From the NCBI RefSeq assembly GCF_948472415.1, contig NZ_OX419519.1:7841001-7905000 (forward strand): a DNA stretch of 64,000 bases. The letters run 5' to 3'. The notes below the pieces were generated by a model that did no database searches, was not told the origin of the DNA, and saw only the letters and a program-made list of their open reading frames with translations. The position numbers and the translations under genes are program-made. This document shows positions 50,222 through 61,239 of this stretch, piece after piece. This DNA is from Kitasatospora fiedleri (lineage in GTDB: Bacteria > Actinomycetota > Actinomycetes > Streptomycetales > Streptomycetaceae). Each line of letters begins with the position of its first letter. Position 1 is the first letter of the stretch.

Positions 50222-50252
50222 TTGACCTGAACGATTGGGGAGCCGATAGGTT
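50222..50252 (+). promoter_or_regulatory. Possible promoter of the RHS gene
   Basis: TTGACC (50222) and ATAGGT (50246) are 18 bp apart, close to the main sigma-factor pattern. They lie in the AT-richer 271-bp gap between the two divergent secreted-protein genes, about 60 bp before the RHS start. Confidence 0.45.
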
Positions 50253-50312
50253 CGCACCCGCGCGAAAAATTTCAACTCCGGCCTAGCGCACCGGATGACA
50301 TCAGGAGTTTTT

Positions 50313-53300
50313 GTGAGGTTCCGAAGGAGTACTGGCTTGCAGCCAGGACATCCCGGGGCGCCCCGGCTCAGGCGCAGGATGGCGGTGGTGAGCGCTGCGG
50401 CGCTCGCCGGTTCACTGCTGGTGCCGACGGCCGCCGCGGCGGCAGGCCCGGACTACTCGCGGATCTGGAGCCCGCCCAACACGGCGCTGGGCAAGACAGT
50501 TTCCGTCAACGGGCAGAAGATGCCGGCTGTTTCGGTGGGCAAGCCTGCACACGAGGTGCCGCCGACCTGGACCCCGCCCAAGGACGCCAAACCCCCGACC
50601 CTCGCACGCGCAGCGCCAACGTGGTCCTCGGTTCGGCGCAGGCAGGCACCCTGCCCAATGCCTGGGGACTGCAGGCTCCGTCAGCCGGCGCACCCGTCTC
50701 GGGTGCGCAGACAGCAGCCGGAACCCTCCCCGTCTCCCTCGCCCCCTGCCCGGTGCGGGAGACGCACCGGAGCAGACCGTGCACGTGGAGGTGGCCGATG
50801 AGAAGAGGACCGCAGCCGCCGGCGTCTCCGGCCTCGCGGTCACCCTCTCCCGGGACAGCGCCGAGTCTGCCCGCCCGGTGCGGGTGGCTCTCGACGTCTC
50901 CGCGGCTGGCGGCAATCGGGGAGGCGAATGGGCGGCGCGCGCGCAGCTCGTCGCGCTGCCCGCGTGCTCGCTGACCACCCCTGAGGTGAAAGGCTGCCTG
51001 GAACGCACGCCCGTCGCCTCGCACTACGACCCGGCCTCCAAGCAGCTGATCGGCGACGTGACGCTGCCCGGCTCGGACAGCAGTGCGCACACCAGCATCC
51101 AGTCTCTCTCCGCCGCCCCCGCCACATCGGGTGCCGGTGGCGGTGTGATGGTCCTCGCCGCAGTCTCCGGAACGTCCAGCGGCGCGGGCACCTACGCCGC
51201 GACGCCGCTCAACCCCTCCCAGGCGTGGGAGGCCGGAGGCTCATCGGGGGCGTTCAACTACTCCTACCCGATCCAAGCCCCGCCCTCACTCGGCGGGGAC
51301 GCCCCCTCGGTCGCACTGTCTTACGACTCCTCGTCGGTCGACGGCAAGACATCCTCGACCAATGCCCAGGCATCGTGGATCGGCGACGGCTGGGACTACA
51401 GCGCGGGCTTCGTCGAGCGCTCGTACAAGCTGTGCTCCAAGGCGGGCATCACCGGCTCCGGAGACCTGTGCTGGGGCGGTGCCAACGCGACCCTCTCCCT
51501 CGGCGGCCACTCCGGTCAGCTCGTGCAGGACGACGCCTCCTGCCAGGCCGGCGCCCCCGGCTCCACCGAGCAGTCCAACTGCACCTGGCGCCTGGCCAAC
51601 GACGACGGAACCAAGGTCCAGTTCCTGACCGGAGCCACCAACGGCACCTGGAACGGCTCCTACATCAAGGTCACCGACACCGACGGCACCGTCTTCTACT
51701 TCGGTCTGAACCACCTGCCGAAGGCCGACGGCACCCCGAGCGCCGTCGGCCCGGACAGCGGCTCCGCCTGGACCGTCCCCGTCTACTCACCCAACACCGG
51801 CGACCCCTGCTACAACAGCACCAAGGGCAAGGCCTCCTGGTGCCAGAGCGCCTGGCGGTGGAACCTCGACTACGTCGTCGACCCCCACGGCAACCTCACC
51901 ACCTACACCTACACACCCGAGTCCAACTGGTACGCCATGGGAGGCGGACAGAACCACGGCACCGGAGAGCAGCACTCCTACACCCGCGGCGGCGTCCTCA
52001 AGACCATCGCCTACGGCCAGCTCCTCTCCGACCAGATCACCGCCAACGGCACCTGGCAGAGCGCAGCCCTGATCGACTTCACCTCCGGCGAACGCTGCGT
52101 CACCTCCACCGCCGCCTGCGACCCCTCACAGCGCACCACCGCCCACGCCGGCGACTGGCCCGATGTCCCCCTCGACCAGAACTGCGCCCAGAGCGGGACC
52201 TGCACCACCTACGGACCCACGTTCTGGTCCACCAAGTGGCTGACCGCGATCACCACCCGGGTCCGCGCCAACGGCGCCTGGCAGGACGTCGACCTCTACG
52301 AGCTCGGCCACCGGTTCGTCAACGTCCAGAACACAAGTGAGAGCACCCAGGTCCCCTGGCTCGGCTCCCTCACGCACACCGGCAAGGACACCCAGGCCTC
52401 GGCCACCCCGGTCCCCCTGCCGCCGGTCACGTTCACCGAAATGCTGCTGCCCAACCGGGTCGACGGCACCAACCTGGTGCCCGCCCGACCCGCCTACAAC
52501 CGGCCGCGCATCCAGCTGATCACCACCGAGACCGGCGCCACCATCGGCGTCGACTACAAGAGCGCCGACTGCTCACGCGACCGGGCCGACATGCCGGCCT
52601 CCGCCGACACCGATACCCGCTCCTGCTTCAACGTCAAGTGGCACCCCGCCAACGAGCAGCCGAACGCCGACCCGATCGACGACTGGTTCCAGCGCTACCC
52701 GCCACCACCGTCACGGTCAACCCCAACACCTCGGGCTCCGCCCCGATGACCACCGCCTACACCTACGGCAAGGCCGCCTGGCACCGCAACGACTCCCCCT
52801 TCACGGACACCAAGGACCGTACCTGGGACGACTTCCGCGGCTACGCGAGCGTCACCACCGTCTCCGGCAGCGGACAAGACGGCCCCAAGGCCCAGAACAC
52901 GGTGACCTACCACCAGGGCATGGACGGAGACCTCACCTCCTCCGGTACCCGCAGCGTGCAAGCAGCCGGCCCCAACAGCGGGGCCATCACCGACTCCGAC
53001 TGGCTCTCCGGCCAGATCCTGGAGACCGACACCTACACCCAGGCCGGCGGGACCATTGCGGCGTACACCGTCGCGACCGGCACGGGCACCACCGTCACCG
53101 CCACCCACAAGCGGACCGGCCTGCCGGACCTGACCGCCCGCTACGCACCCAGCAGCACGACGTCCGCCACGAAAATGCTCAAGGCCGACGGTACTTGGCA
53201 GAGCACAAACTCGACCATCACTCGTGACCCTTCGCACGCCAATCGCCTTTCGACCGCGTTGGACACCGCCGAAGGCACACCGGACATCTGTGTCCGCACG

Positions 53301-56300
53301 AACTACGCCGCCGGCCCCGACCCGCAGGTTTCCGGACTGGTGGCCGAGACCGTCGGCGTCAGCGGAGCCGACGCGTGCACCGCAACGCCGTCGGCGGCCA
53401 ATCTCGTGTCCTGGTCCCGCCAGTACTACGACGGGCTCGCTCTCAAACAGGCAGGCGGCAAGGCGGAACCCAGCTCCGCCGACATCATCGACCACTTCAC
53501 CGGCACCACTCCTGTCTTCGTCGCCAAGAGCAGCCAGACGTTCGACGTCTACGGGCGAGTCCTCACCGCCACTGATCCCACGACCACCGACTCCGCTCAC
53601 GCAGCCGGCGCGACAGTCACAACCGCTTACCAACCGGCCAAGGCCGGTGAACTGCCCGGCACCGTCACAGTCACAACGCCCGCACCCGCAGAAGCTGCTG
53701 ACGCGGCCACAGGGCGGATGACCACGACGGTCTACGACAGTGCACGCAGCCTCCCCAAGACCAGCACGGACTACAACGGGAGGGTATTGACCGAGACCTA
53801 CGATGCGCTTGGCCGCCTGACCGGCGTATGGGTACCGGGACGCGACACCGCCAAGAGCGCCAATAAGTCGTTCTCCTACTCCATCCCCGGAGTCGTCAAC
53901 AACGCGGCCGTACCTCCTACCGTCACCACCACCGCGCTTGTCGGCACTCCTGACGCGGGCGGCAACTACACCGCCCTGCCCACGGTCCAGATCATGGATG
54001 GCCTGGGCCGGGCCATCCAGACCCAGTCCGCTCCCGCGACCTCGGCCTACCAGCCCGGGCGAATCATCACGGACACCGCCTACGACTCCCAGGGCCACGT
54101 CACCAGGAGTAACAGCCCCTGGTTCAACAACGCCGCAGGCCCCGGCACTACCCTCTACCAGAGCAGCACCAACCAGATCCCGGCCCAGACACACACCGTC
54201 TACGACGGCCTCGGCCGTCCGGTGACCTCGGAGTCCGCAGCCTACGGCGTCGTACAGACCACCACGACCACCGCTTACCCCGGAGCCGACCGCACCGACA
54301 CCACCCCGCCCGCAGGCGCGACACCGACCAGCGTCCTCACTGACGCCCGCGGCCGCACCACCCAGCTGTGGCAGTACAAGACCACCACTGCCACAGGCAA
54401 GCCTGCCGACGCGGACATCACCACCTACTTCTACACCCCGTCGGGACAGACCGCCTCGCGCACCGATGCCGCTGGCAACACCTGGACCTACGCGTACGAC
54501 CTGCGCGGACTTCCGACCAGCGCAACCGACCCCGACACGGGTACCAGCACCAGCACCTTCGACGCCTCCGGACGGCTGGTGACGACCACCGACGCCCGCG
54601 GACAGAGCATCACCCGCACCTACGACCTGCTCGGGCGGACCACCGGCACCTACAGCGGCACCGCGGCAGACAAAGCAAAGCAGCTTACCGCCGCCACCTA
54701 CGACAGCGTCGTCAAGGGCCAGCCCGCCACCTCCACCCGCTACGTCGGCGGCGCCAGCGGCACCGCCTACACCAACGCCGTCCTCGCCTACGACACCTCC
54801 TACAACCCGACCAAGACCACCACCACCATCCCCGGTGCGGAGATCGGTGCCGCCACCCCCTTCACCTACACCTACCAAGCCGTCTACGACCAGAACACCG
54901 GCCTCCTCACCAAGGACAACCGCTCCGCCATCGGCGACATCGCCGCCGAGACCGTCCTGTACTCCTACGAGAAGAACGGTACCCTCCAGGGCTTCGGCGC
55001 CCTCGGTGGATCGACCTACTCCCTCTCCAACGACTACGACGCCTACGGCCGACCGATGCGCTCCACCGTCAACCCCTGGGGCACCCAGATCGTCGTCACC
55101 AACACCTACGACGAATCCACCGGCCGACAGCTCTCCCAGTTCGTCGACAAGCAGACCGCCGCGACCGGTGCCGTCCAGCAGACCACTTACGCCTACGACC
55201 CCTCCGGGCGCCTCACCGCGATCCGCGACATCCCCGACAACACCCCCGCCAGCACCGACCTCCAGTGCTTCGGCTACGACTACCTCGGCCGCCTCACCGA
55301 AGCCTGGAGCGACACCGGCAGCCTGACCGTGGCCGCACAACCCGTCGTAGGCAACCGCGGAGCCTGCACCAACACCACCGTAACCAGCGGAGCGCAGGCC
55401 CCGAAGAAGACCACCGTCGGCGGACCCGCCCCCTACTGGCAGACCTACACCTACGACCTCACCGGAAACCGCACCTCCCTCGTCCAGCACGATCCGGCCG
55501 GCGACACCACCAAGAACACCACCACCACCCAGACCTTCCCGACCGCCGGCACCAAGAACACCCCACCAGCGCCCCCAACACCGGCGGCGGCACCGGCGGC
55601 CCGCACGCCCTGACCAACTCCACCACCACCGGCCCCGCCGGCACCCTCGGCGCGAGCACCCAGTACGACGCGATGGGCAACACCACCGCCGTCACCGACA
55701 CCTCCGGCACCGCCACCCTCACCTGGGACGGCGAGGACAAACTCGCCTCCTACAGCAAAACCGGCACAACCGGCGCCACTACCTACCTTTACGACGCCGA
55801 CGGCAACCAGCTCATCCGCCGCAACCCAGGCAAGACAACCATCAGCCTCGGCGGCGACGAACTTACTTACGACACCACCACCAAGACTCTCACCGGCACG
55901 CGTTCCTACCAGATCCCCGCCGGCCTCACCCTCGTCCGCCAAGGAGGCAAATCCACCTACCAGGTCAACGACCACCACGGCACCGGAAACCTCTCCCTCG
56001 ACGCCACCACCCTCACCGCGACCCGACGCCCCGCCGACCCGTTCGGCAACCCCCGCGGCACCCAGCCCGCACCCGGCACCTGGGCCGGCAGCAAGGGCTT
56101 CGTCGGTGGCACCAAGGACGACACCACCGGACTCACCAACCTCGGCGCCCGCCAATACCAACCCACCACCGGCCGCTTCCTCAACCCCGACCCCGTCCTC
56201 GACCCTGCCTCACCCCAGCAGTGGAACGGTTACGCCTACAGCAACAACGACCCCGTCAACCTCAGCGACCCCAGCGGCCTCAGGCCCGACGGACTCGACG

Positions 56301-57544
56301 GCGGTTTCAGCAGCACCATGCACGACGGCCTGACCGAAACCTGGACACCTGATGGGAACGGCGGCTGGGACTGGGGCCGCACGGTCCACCTCGGTGGTAT
56401 CGGAGTGGGAACATACACCGACCACCAAAAAATTAACTTCAACACCCGAAAGAAAAAGGTTCCCTACAGTAACCTGAGCTGGAAAAAATTTGTCCCCTCG
56501 GCTCTAGGGAAGGCATTCTCCGACACCATAGGTGCAACAGATGCCATCGACTGCGCCGACGGATCGAAGGCCGCCTGCGCATCCACGGCAGCCAGCCTGA
56601 TCCCGGGCGAAAAAATTCTCTCGATACTCAAAAACGGTACCAAGGCTCTGATAGAAGCAAAGCGGGCAAAGAAAGCCGAAGAGTCCGTCGCGGCAGCCAA
56701 AAAGGCTGAAAAAGAAGCAGAAGAAGCAAAAAGGGCAGAAGGGGCCCAGGGAGGCTCATGCCCGACTGGTGAGGAAATTTCACACAGCTTCCTCGCGGGC
56801 ACAGAGGTCCTTCTCGCCGATGGAACCACCAAGCCTATTGAAAAAATAGAGGTCGACGACAAGGTCATCACGACCGATCCCTCGAGCGGCCAGCAGACGG
56901 TGGGAACAGTCACCGCAAAGATTGTCACACCGAACGATCATGATTTCACTGACCTCACCCTGAAGAGTGCAGAGTCGCCCCAGGAAAAGGCCCTTACAAG
57001 TACACAGCACCACCCCTTCTGGGATGTAGCAGCCAACCGCTGGGTCCAAGCAGGCGACCTCCACCCTGGCGACCGACTGCTCCTCCCCGATGGAACGACA
57101 GCACTACTCACCCATACCGCCAACCGGCAGACCCAGCCCACCATTGCCTATGACCTCACCGTGGCGACAACCCATACGTACTATGTGCTAGCGGGAGAGA
57201 CTCCAGTACTCGTTCATAATGCAACTCCAAGTCAAAAGTGCGATCTGACGCTGGGTGCTGGCCCGAATGCTCGCGCGGGAGTAGCCCTAGTGAACGGTAA
57301 CATTGAAGCCGATGGCGTTCGAGAGCTGATCAATGAATTCGGAAATACATACGGCTGTCATACCTGCCCCGCCACGACACCCGGCACCAAGTACGGAGAC
57401 TGGATTCCAGATCATCAGCCGCCGACTAGCCTCGTCCCCCCTGGGTCTCCCCAGACGGCGTATCCCCACTGCTGGACCTGCGCTAGAATACAAGCTGGGG
57501 TCGCCTCACAACTGTCACAGGCAAGGAGTAAGAAGGCATGGTAG
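50313..57544 (+). CDS. Secreted RHS-repeat polymorphic toxin with HINT domain (four frameshifts)
   Basis: The GTG at 50313 follows AGGAG. A signal peptide (RMAVVSAAALAGSLLVPTAA) leads into an RHS shell with many YD-type repeats (TYDALGRLTGVW, AYDPSGRLTAIRD, LYDADGNQLIRR). The RHS core motif is GRFLNPDPVLDPASPQQWNG ... DPSGL at about 56280. A helical linker follows (KRAKKAEESVAAAKKAEKEA), then a HINT domain (SHSFLAGTEVLLADGTTKPI ... STQHHPFWDV ... VLAGETPVLVHNA), and a tip of about 100 residues ending at the stop. Single missing bases near 50612, 50745, 52700 and 55566 split it; repaired length is about 2410 residues. The HINT domain probably releases the toxin tip. Confidence 0.92.
57226..57541 (+). 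other. C-terminal toxin tip with Cys/His zinc-site pattern
   Basis: After the HINT end (LVHNA) the tip reads LTLGAGPNARAGVALVNGNI, then RELINEFGNTYGCHTCP, DWIPDHQPPTSLVPPG, YPHCWTCARIQAGVASQL. Two CxxC pairs and the DHQPP histidine suggest a treble-clef-like zinc site, as in HNH-type nucleases; the activity is inference. The region is clearly AT-richer than the RHS shell, marking an exchangeable module that begins after DPSGL. Confidence 0.7.
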
Positions 57545-57936
57545 CTAGTATCCCCCTGGTTGCATTCCTCGCAAAAATCGAGCATGGATGCCTGATCTTG
57601 CGGGATGCAGGAAGTGACAGTGACGTCAGTGGCTGGGATCCGACGTCTAGCAGTTGGTATCGAGAGGGTAGTTCACTCATCTTCAGCGTTCAGCCCGGCG
57701 TCGATGGCCCGGTTGAATGCGAGGTGTGGAAGTCGGCTTCCCCCGTGATGCTTCCTGAAAAACTATTTGAGGCGTCGCTGCCGTGTCCCTCTGGATGGCT
57801 TGTGTTGCATGATGCGAACGATCATGTTCGAATGCAATTTTTGGGACTTCGTGACTCCGTGATCTGCTCGGTAATGGTGGATGATCCGCAATTTCCGTCA
57901 AAGGTTCAGATCTTGTTGGGCGCAGAAGATGGGTGA
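57538..57936 (+). CDS. Putative immunity protein for the RHS toxin
   Basis: The 132-residue protein starts at an ATG that overlaps the toxin stop (ATGGTAG), with GGAG about 12 bases upstream. It reads SIPLVAFLAKIEHGCLILRD, VSGWDPTSSSWYREGSSLIF, PCPSGWLVLHDANDHVRMQF and is soluble, without signal peptide. Composition is far AT-richer than the chromosome, like the toxin tip. Position, size and shared composition are those of an immunity gene. I do not recognise the family. Confidence 0.82.
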   Translation: MVASIPLVAFLAKIEHGCLILRDAGSDSDVSGWDPTSSSWYREGSSLIFSVQPGVDGPVECEVWKSASPVMLPEKLFEASLPCPSGWLVLHDANDHVRMQFLGLRDSVICSVMVDDPQFPSKVQILLGAEDG

Positions 57937-58064
57937 AGACTGGTAGATTATTGATTGCTGCAGGGGTGGGCGAATTTCGATTCGGATATATCACTATTTT
58001 CCTGCATGTGATTTGATATAACCATTCCACTGGAGATGTGGATATCCCTGAGAATTTTAAAGCT

Positions 58065-58096
58065 GGATCCCCGCCAGGTTAGTCCTGGCGGGATCC
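58065..58096 (+). terminator. Hairpin after the immunity gene
   Basis: CCGCCAGG and CCTGGCGG with a TTAGT loop, flanked by GGATCC on both sides, form a near-perfect stem about 130 bp after the immunity stop. No gene lies in between. Confidence 0.7.
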
Positions 58097-58179
58097 GGCG
58101 GCGACTGACAGCAGTAGTTGACGGGCAACGTCAGCGGATGGCTACTGCACAGTAGCGCCTGGTCCTGCACGACCAGAAG

Positions 58180-59366
58180 GTGGACAGGGCCACCCGGCAG
58201 GCCCGGGTCGACCTGGAGACCGCCGGACGAATCCGCGATGAACTGCGCCTGCCGGACGGCCGCAAGCTGTGGTGCCTGACCCGCGCTGGCCGCCGCGAAG
58301 CCACCGGCCCCCTGCCGGCGGGCACCCGGATTCCTGCGCTGCGCCCCGAGAGGGACGGTCGCGCCGCGGCGTACTCCGAGCACGCCCTGGACGTCGCCGC
58401 CACCGCTGGCCTGCTCGCGAAGTCGGGGATCGGGCACCTGGAGGCGTTCACCACCGAGGTCGAGCACGCTATGCCCGGGCGCCGTGCGCTGTTCACCGAC
58501 CTGGTGCTGCGCGATGCCGGCGCCGACGTGCCGCTGCTCCTGGTCGAGGTCGACCGCGACAACGAAAGCGCCGGCGCCCTCGCCGAGAAGCTCACCGGCT
58601 ACCGCGCCTGGTGCGAGCTGCCCGCCAAGGGCGTCCCGAAGGCCACCTTCGCCGAATCGGTGCACGCCCGGGGCGCGCGCACCCATCAGCTGCAGCTGTG
58701 GCGTGCCCGCTACCCCGCCACCGGCCGCGAGGGCCTGCCCCCCGTCGCCCTGGTCCTCGTCCCCGGCCGCAAGCGCCCCCGGCCCGGCACCAAGCCCCCA
58801 CCGAACAGGAGAAGCGCGAGCAGGACTGGCGCGACCACCAGCGGCTCCTGGCCCGCGGCCGCCGCGTCGAAGCCACCACCGAAGCCCTCTGGTCCCCCGC
58901 CCCGTACTGAGGAGACGGCACCACCGCCCGCGACTACCACCGCGCCCTGCCGGTCCTCGCCACCACCCTGCCGCTGCTGCGCGCCCGCGGCGCCGACGCC
59001 GCGATCTGGCGCCGCTTCGGCCGCCCCGGCTGGCACACCCTCCACCACGCCCTCGACAACCCCGACGGCGACCAGCTCCTCGCCACCCAACGCGCGACCG
59101 CCGAACAGGCCCGCCAACAGCGCCGAGCCGCCGAGCACGAAGCCCGCCGCCCCGCCTGCACCCGCTGCGCCGCGAAGTTCACCGACGAGCGGTGGGCGGA
59201 GAAGGAGCGGACGTTCTGGGACGACGGGCTGTCCGGGTCCTGCCGCCGGGCCGACGCCGAACAGCGCGAGCCCCGCGAAGCCGAGGAAACGGCCGCGCAG
59301 CAGCGGGCCGTCGAAGCCGAGGCCGCCGAGGCAGGACTCCGCCGTTCCTGGTGGCGCCGAAGCTGA
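58180..59366 (+). pseudogene. Replication-relaxation family protein remnant
   Basis: The frame from GTG 58180 lacks the usual N-terminal winged helix and begins RATRQARVDLETAGRIRDEL. It has the family core: EHALDVAATAGLLAKSGIGH, FTDLVLRDAGADVPLLLVEV, DRDNESAGALAEKLTGYRAW, LPPVALVLVPG. One missing base near 58800 leads to EQEKREQDWRDHQRLLARGR, a stop at 58908, and then in the same frame DYHRALPVLATTLPLLRARG ... CTRCAAKFTDERWAEKERTF ... RRSWWRRS. Such proteins occur on streptomycete plasmids and integrative elements near transfer or replication genes. The 5' loss makes function unlikely. Confidence 0.75.
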
Positions 59367-59491
59367 CCGCCCCCGCCGCCGAAGCCACGGCCGCCGAGGC
59401 CAAGCGCACCAGTTCCTGGCGGTGCCGGTCCTGACCCGGCCCTTCCCCGGGTACAGGCCGCTGACCTGCACTGGGGAGTTCACCCCGAGGC

Positions 59492-59545
59492 GGTGAGTTT
59501 CGCCCCAGCCGCCGGTGAGTTTCGCCTCGGACCCGGTGAGTTTCG
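59492..59545. repeat. Three direct repeats GGTGAGTTTCG with 21-22 bp spacing
   Basis: Exact copies start at 59492, 59514 and 59535, about two helix turns apart. They lie just after the replication-relaxation remnant and before a small gene. The form is iteron-like. Confidence 0.85.
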
Positions 59546-59644
59546 GGCATCGTCGCAGGTCAGTGGCTGGTTAGAACGGACTGCGATACGCCGTCCGGGT
59601 GGCGGCGGGGTTCGGTACGGCGGCGTGGTGGGCAGAGCCTGCGA

Positions 59645-59876
59645 CATGACGTCCCCCATCACCAGGCACCGCCGTCGTCGCCGCCCGGCCGCGCCCACTG
59701 CGCCCGCGCCTGCCGCGCCCGCCCCTGCGGTGCGCGCTGGATGGCCGCCGGCCCCGATCCGGCCGGGCGGCGGCGGGTGCTGCCGAGCCTGGTCCAGCGA
59801 GCACCTGACCCCGGGCGGGATGGTCGTCCGCACCACCTGGCACGAGCCGACCTGCCCCGCCTGGACCCGGCGGTGA
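59645..59876 (+). CDS. Small hypothetical protein coupled to NUDIX gene
   Basis: The ATG at 59645 opens TSPITRHRRRRRPAAPTAPA, an Arg/Pro/Ala-rich segment, followed by EHLTPGGMVVRTTWHEPTCP and AWTRR. The final RTTWHEPTCPAW block is the only conserved-looking part. The stop overlaps the NUDIX GTG (GTGA), so the two are translated together. No function can be assigned. Confidence 0.6.
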
Positions 59877-60397
59877 CCGCCGACACGGTGGCCGAGCCGG
59901 TCCAGACGCGGGTGTGCGCGGTCCTGGTCCACGACGGCCGCGTCTGCCTGATCCGCCGCCAACGCTCGGCCGGTGACCAGCACTCGCTGCCCGGCGGCGT
60001 GGTCGAAGAGGAGGACGGCAAGGACCGGGTCGACGCGCTGCGCCGGGAGCTCCTCGAGGAGCTCGGCCTCGACCTGGCGGTGCTGCCCGCGCCGCCGGTG
60101 CTGCGCTTCGTCCAGGACCAGGAGACCGAGCGGCCGGGCGAGGCGGAGCCGTTCCGGCGCCGGCACCTGGTCTACGTTGCCCACCTGCCCGACCACTTGG
60201 CGGCGGCCGTCGCCGCGGTCGAGCAGGACGTCCCCGACGAGGCGCCCGTGGTGTGGCTGCCGGTGGCCGACACGGCCGCCCCCCACCTGTATCCGGACGT
60301 CGGTGCCGTCCTCGGCCAAGCCGCCTGGCCCGACGGCACCGCGGGCGGCCCGCTGCTGCTCCCGGCGATGACCACCACGTCCTACCGGTGGCGCTGA
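59873..60397 (+). CDS. NUDIX hydrolase with expanded Nudix box
   Basis: From GTG 59873 the 174-residue protein reads VAEPVQTRVCAVLVHDGRVC, LIRRQRSAGDQHSLPGGVVE, ALRRELLEELGLDLAVLPAP. The Nudix box is recognisable (GGVVEEE...RRELLEELGL), with about three extra residues between the first Glu and the REL block. The family hydrolyses nucleoside diphosphate derivatives. It converges on a minus-strand membrane-protein gene with only 19 bp between stops. Confidence 0.87.
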   Translation: MTADTVAEPVQTRVCAVLVHDGRVCLIRRQRSAGDQHSLPGGVVEEEDGKDRVDALRRELLEELGLDLAVLPAPPVLRFVQDQETERPGEAEPFRRRHLVYVAHLPDHLAAAVAAVEQDVPDEAPVVWLPVADTAAPHLYPDVGAVLGQAAWPDGTAGGPLLLPAMTTTSYRWR

Positions 60398-60416
60398 AGC
60401 GCGGTGGTGCCGGAGG

Positions 60417-60809
60417 CTACTTCTTTCCGCCCGGGTGGAACAGTTGCAGGGCGCTGGCCGCGCCCAGGAGGAAGGTGCCGCAGGCGAAGTACTGCAGACT
60501 GTTGCCGTGGTCCAGGACGGTGGTGACGCCGTCCACGCCGAAGAGGGCGCCAGCGGTAACCAGCAGCCCTTGCCCGGCGCTGACGACCCGGTGGCGGAGC
60601 CGGTCGCTTCGAGCGGCGCGCTCGCGACGGCAGAGGCACGGGCACTCGCGCGGCTGGTGCTGGCCGTCGTTGGATTCCAAGCAGGTGAGCAGGGTCTCGA
60701 CTGCTTGTCGCTGGGACGGGATGCGCAGGATAGCGTCGATCCGCTCGGTCAGGGCTGGTTTGGGTACTTCACGACCTCCACCGCTCACCAGCGTGGAATG
60801 ATCTGTCAT
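60417..60809 (-). CDS. Hypothetical membrane protein, third gene of sigma-factor unit
   Basis: The 130-residue protein from ATG 60809 (GGAGGAG upstream) has a soluble N-terminus (KPALTERIDAILRIPSQRQA, VETLLTCLESNDGQHQPREC, PCLCRRERAARSDRLR) and two C-terminal membrane helices (GQGLLVTAGALFGVDGVTTV, YFACGTFLLGAASALQLF). CPCLC is a possible metal site. It follows a basic membrane protein and a sigma factor on the same strand. Confidence 0.7.
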   Translation of the reverse strand: MTDHSTLVSGGGREVPKPALTERIDAILRIPSQRQAVETLLTCLESNDGQHQPRECPCLCRRERAARSDRLRHRVVSAGQGLLVTAGALFGVDGVTTVLDHGNSLQYFACGTFLLGAASALQLFHPGGKK

Positions 60810-60904
60810 TGCTCTCCTCCTTGTGGATGCGTCTGCGGGGTGGGGACTGGGCGGGGGGCCGGCCGGCTTCGGCCTCGACTCCAAGGCCTGCGGGCCCCTC
60901 GCCG

Positions 60905-61231
60905 TCAGGGTCGCCTTTCCGTGGAACGGTGTTCGTGCTGGTTGTCCCGCCGGACCAGCCGCATCGTCGTGAGCCTCACGAGGGCGCTGAGCATGGCCGC
61001 TGCGGGGACGGCCTTGGCCGGATCGAACATGATGACCGCTACGATCGTGATGAGCAGCGCGGTCACGTCGGCGGCAGCGACCTTTCCCCGGCGCTGGGGG
61101 CGGGAGCGCCTTCGCGCCCTGCGGCAAGCGCGCAGGAGGCTCGCATACTGGTCGTCGGTCAGACGGGTGCTGTACGGGGGGCTGGTGTCGGCCTCCGACG
61201 GCTCCGTGGCACGGACACTGTGCAGGTGCAT
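60905..61231 (-). CDS. Small basic membrane protein in sigma-factor unit
   Basis: The 108-residue protein from ATG 61231 (AGGAGA upstream) starts 8 bp after the sigma-factor stop. It has an Arg-rich block (LRACRRARRRSRPQRRGKVA) and one or two membrane helices (AADVTALLITIVAVIMFDPA, AVPAAAMLSALVRLTTMRLV). It may be an anti-sigma-type partner by position, but carries no zinc-binding anti-sigma motif. Family not recognised. Confidence 0.68.
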   Translation of the reverse strand: MHLHSVRATEPSEADTSPPYSTRLTDDQYASLLRACRRARRRSRPQRRGKVAAADVTALLITIVAVIMFDPAKAVPAAAMLSALVRLTTMRLVRRDNQHEHRSTERRP

Positions 61232-61239
61232 GCGGTCTC

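Noticed and set aside
52695..55490. A 931-codon Gly/Val-rich minus-strand frame inside the RHS gene
   Set aside because: It is the complement of the Thr/Ala/Pro-rich RHS coding sequence; no start context or domain is present.
58065..58096. Attachment site of an integrative element
   Set aside because: The inverted repeat looks like a terminator, there is no tRNA gene or integrase nearby and no matching second copy was seen.
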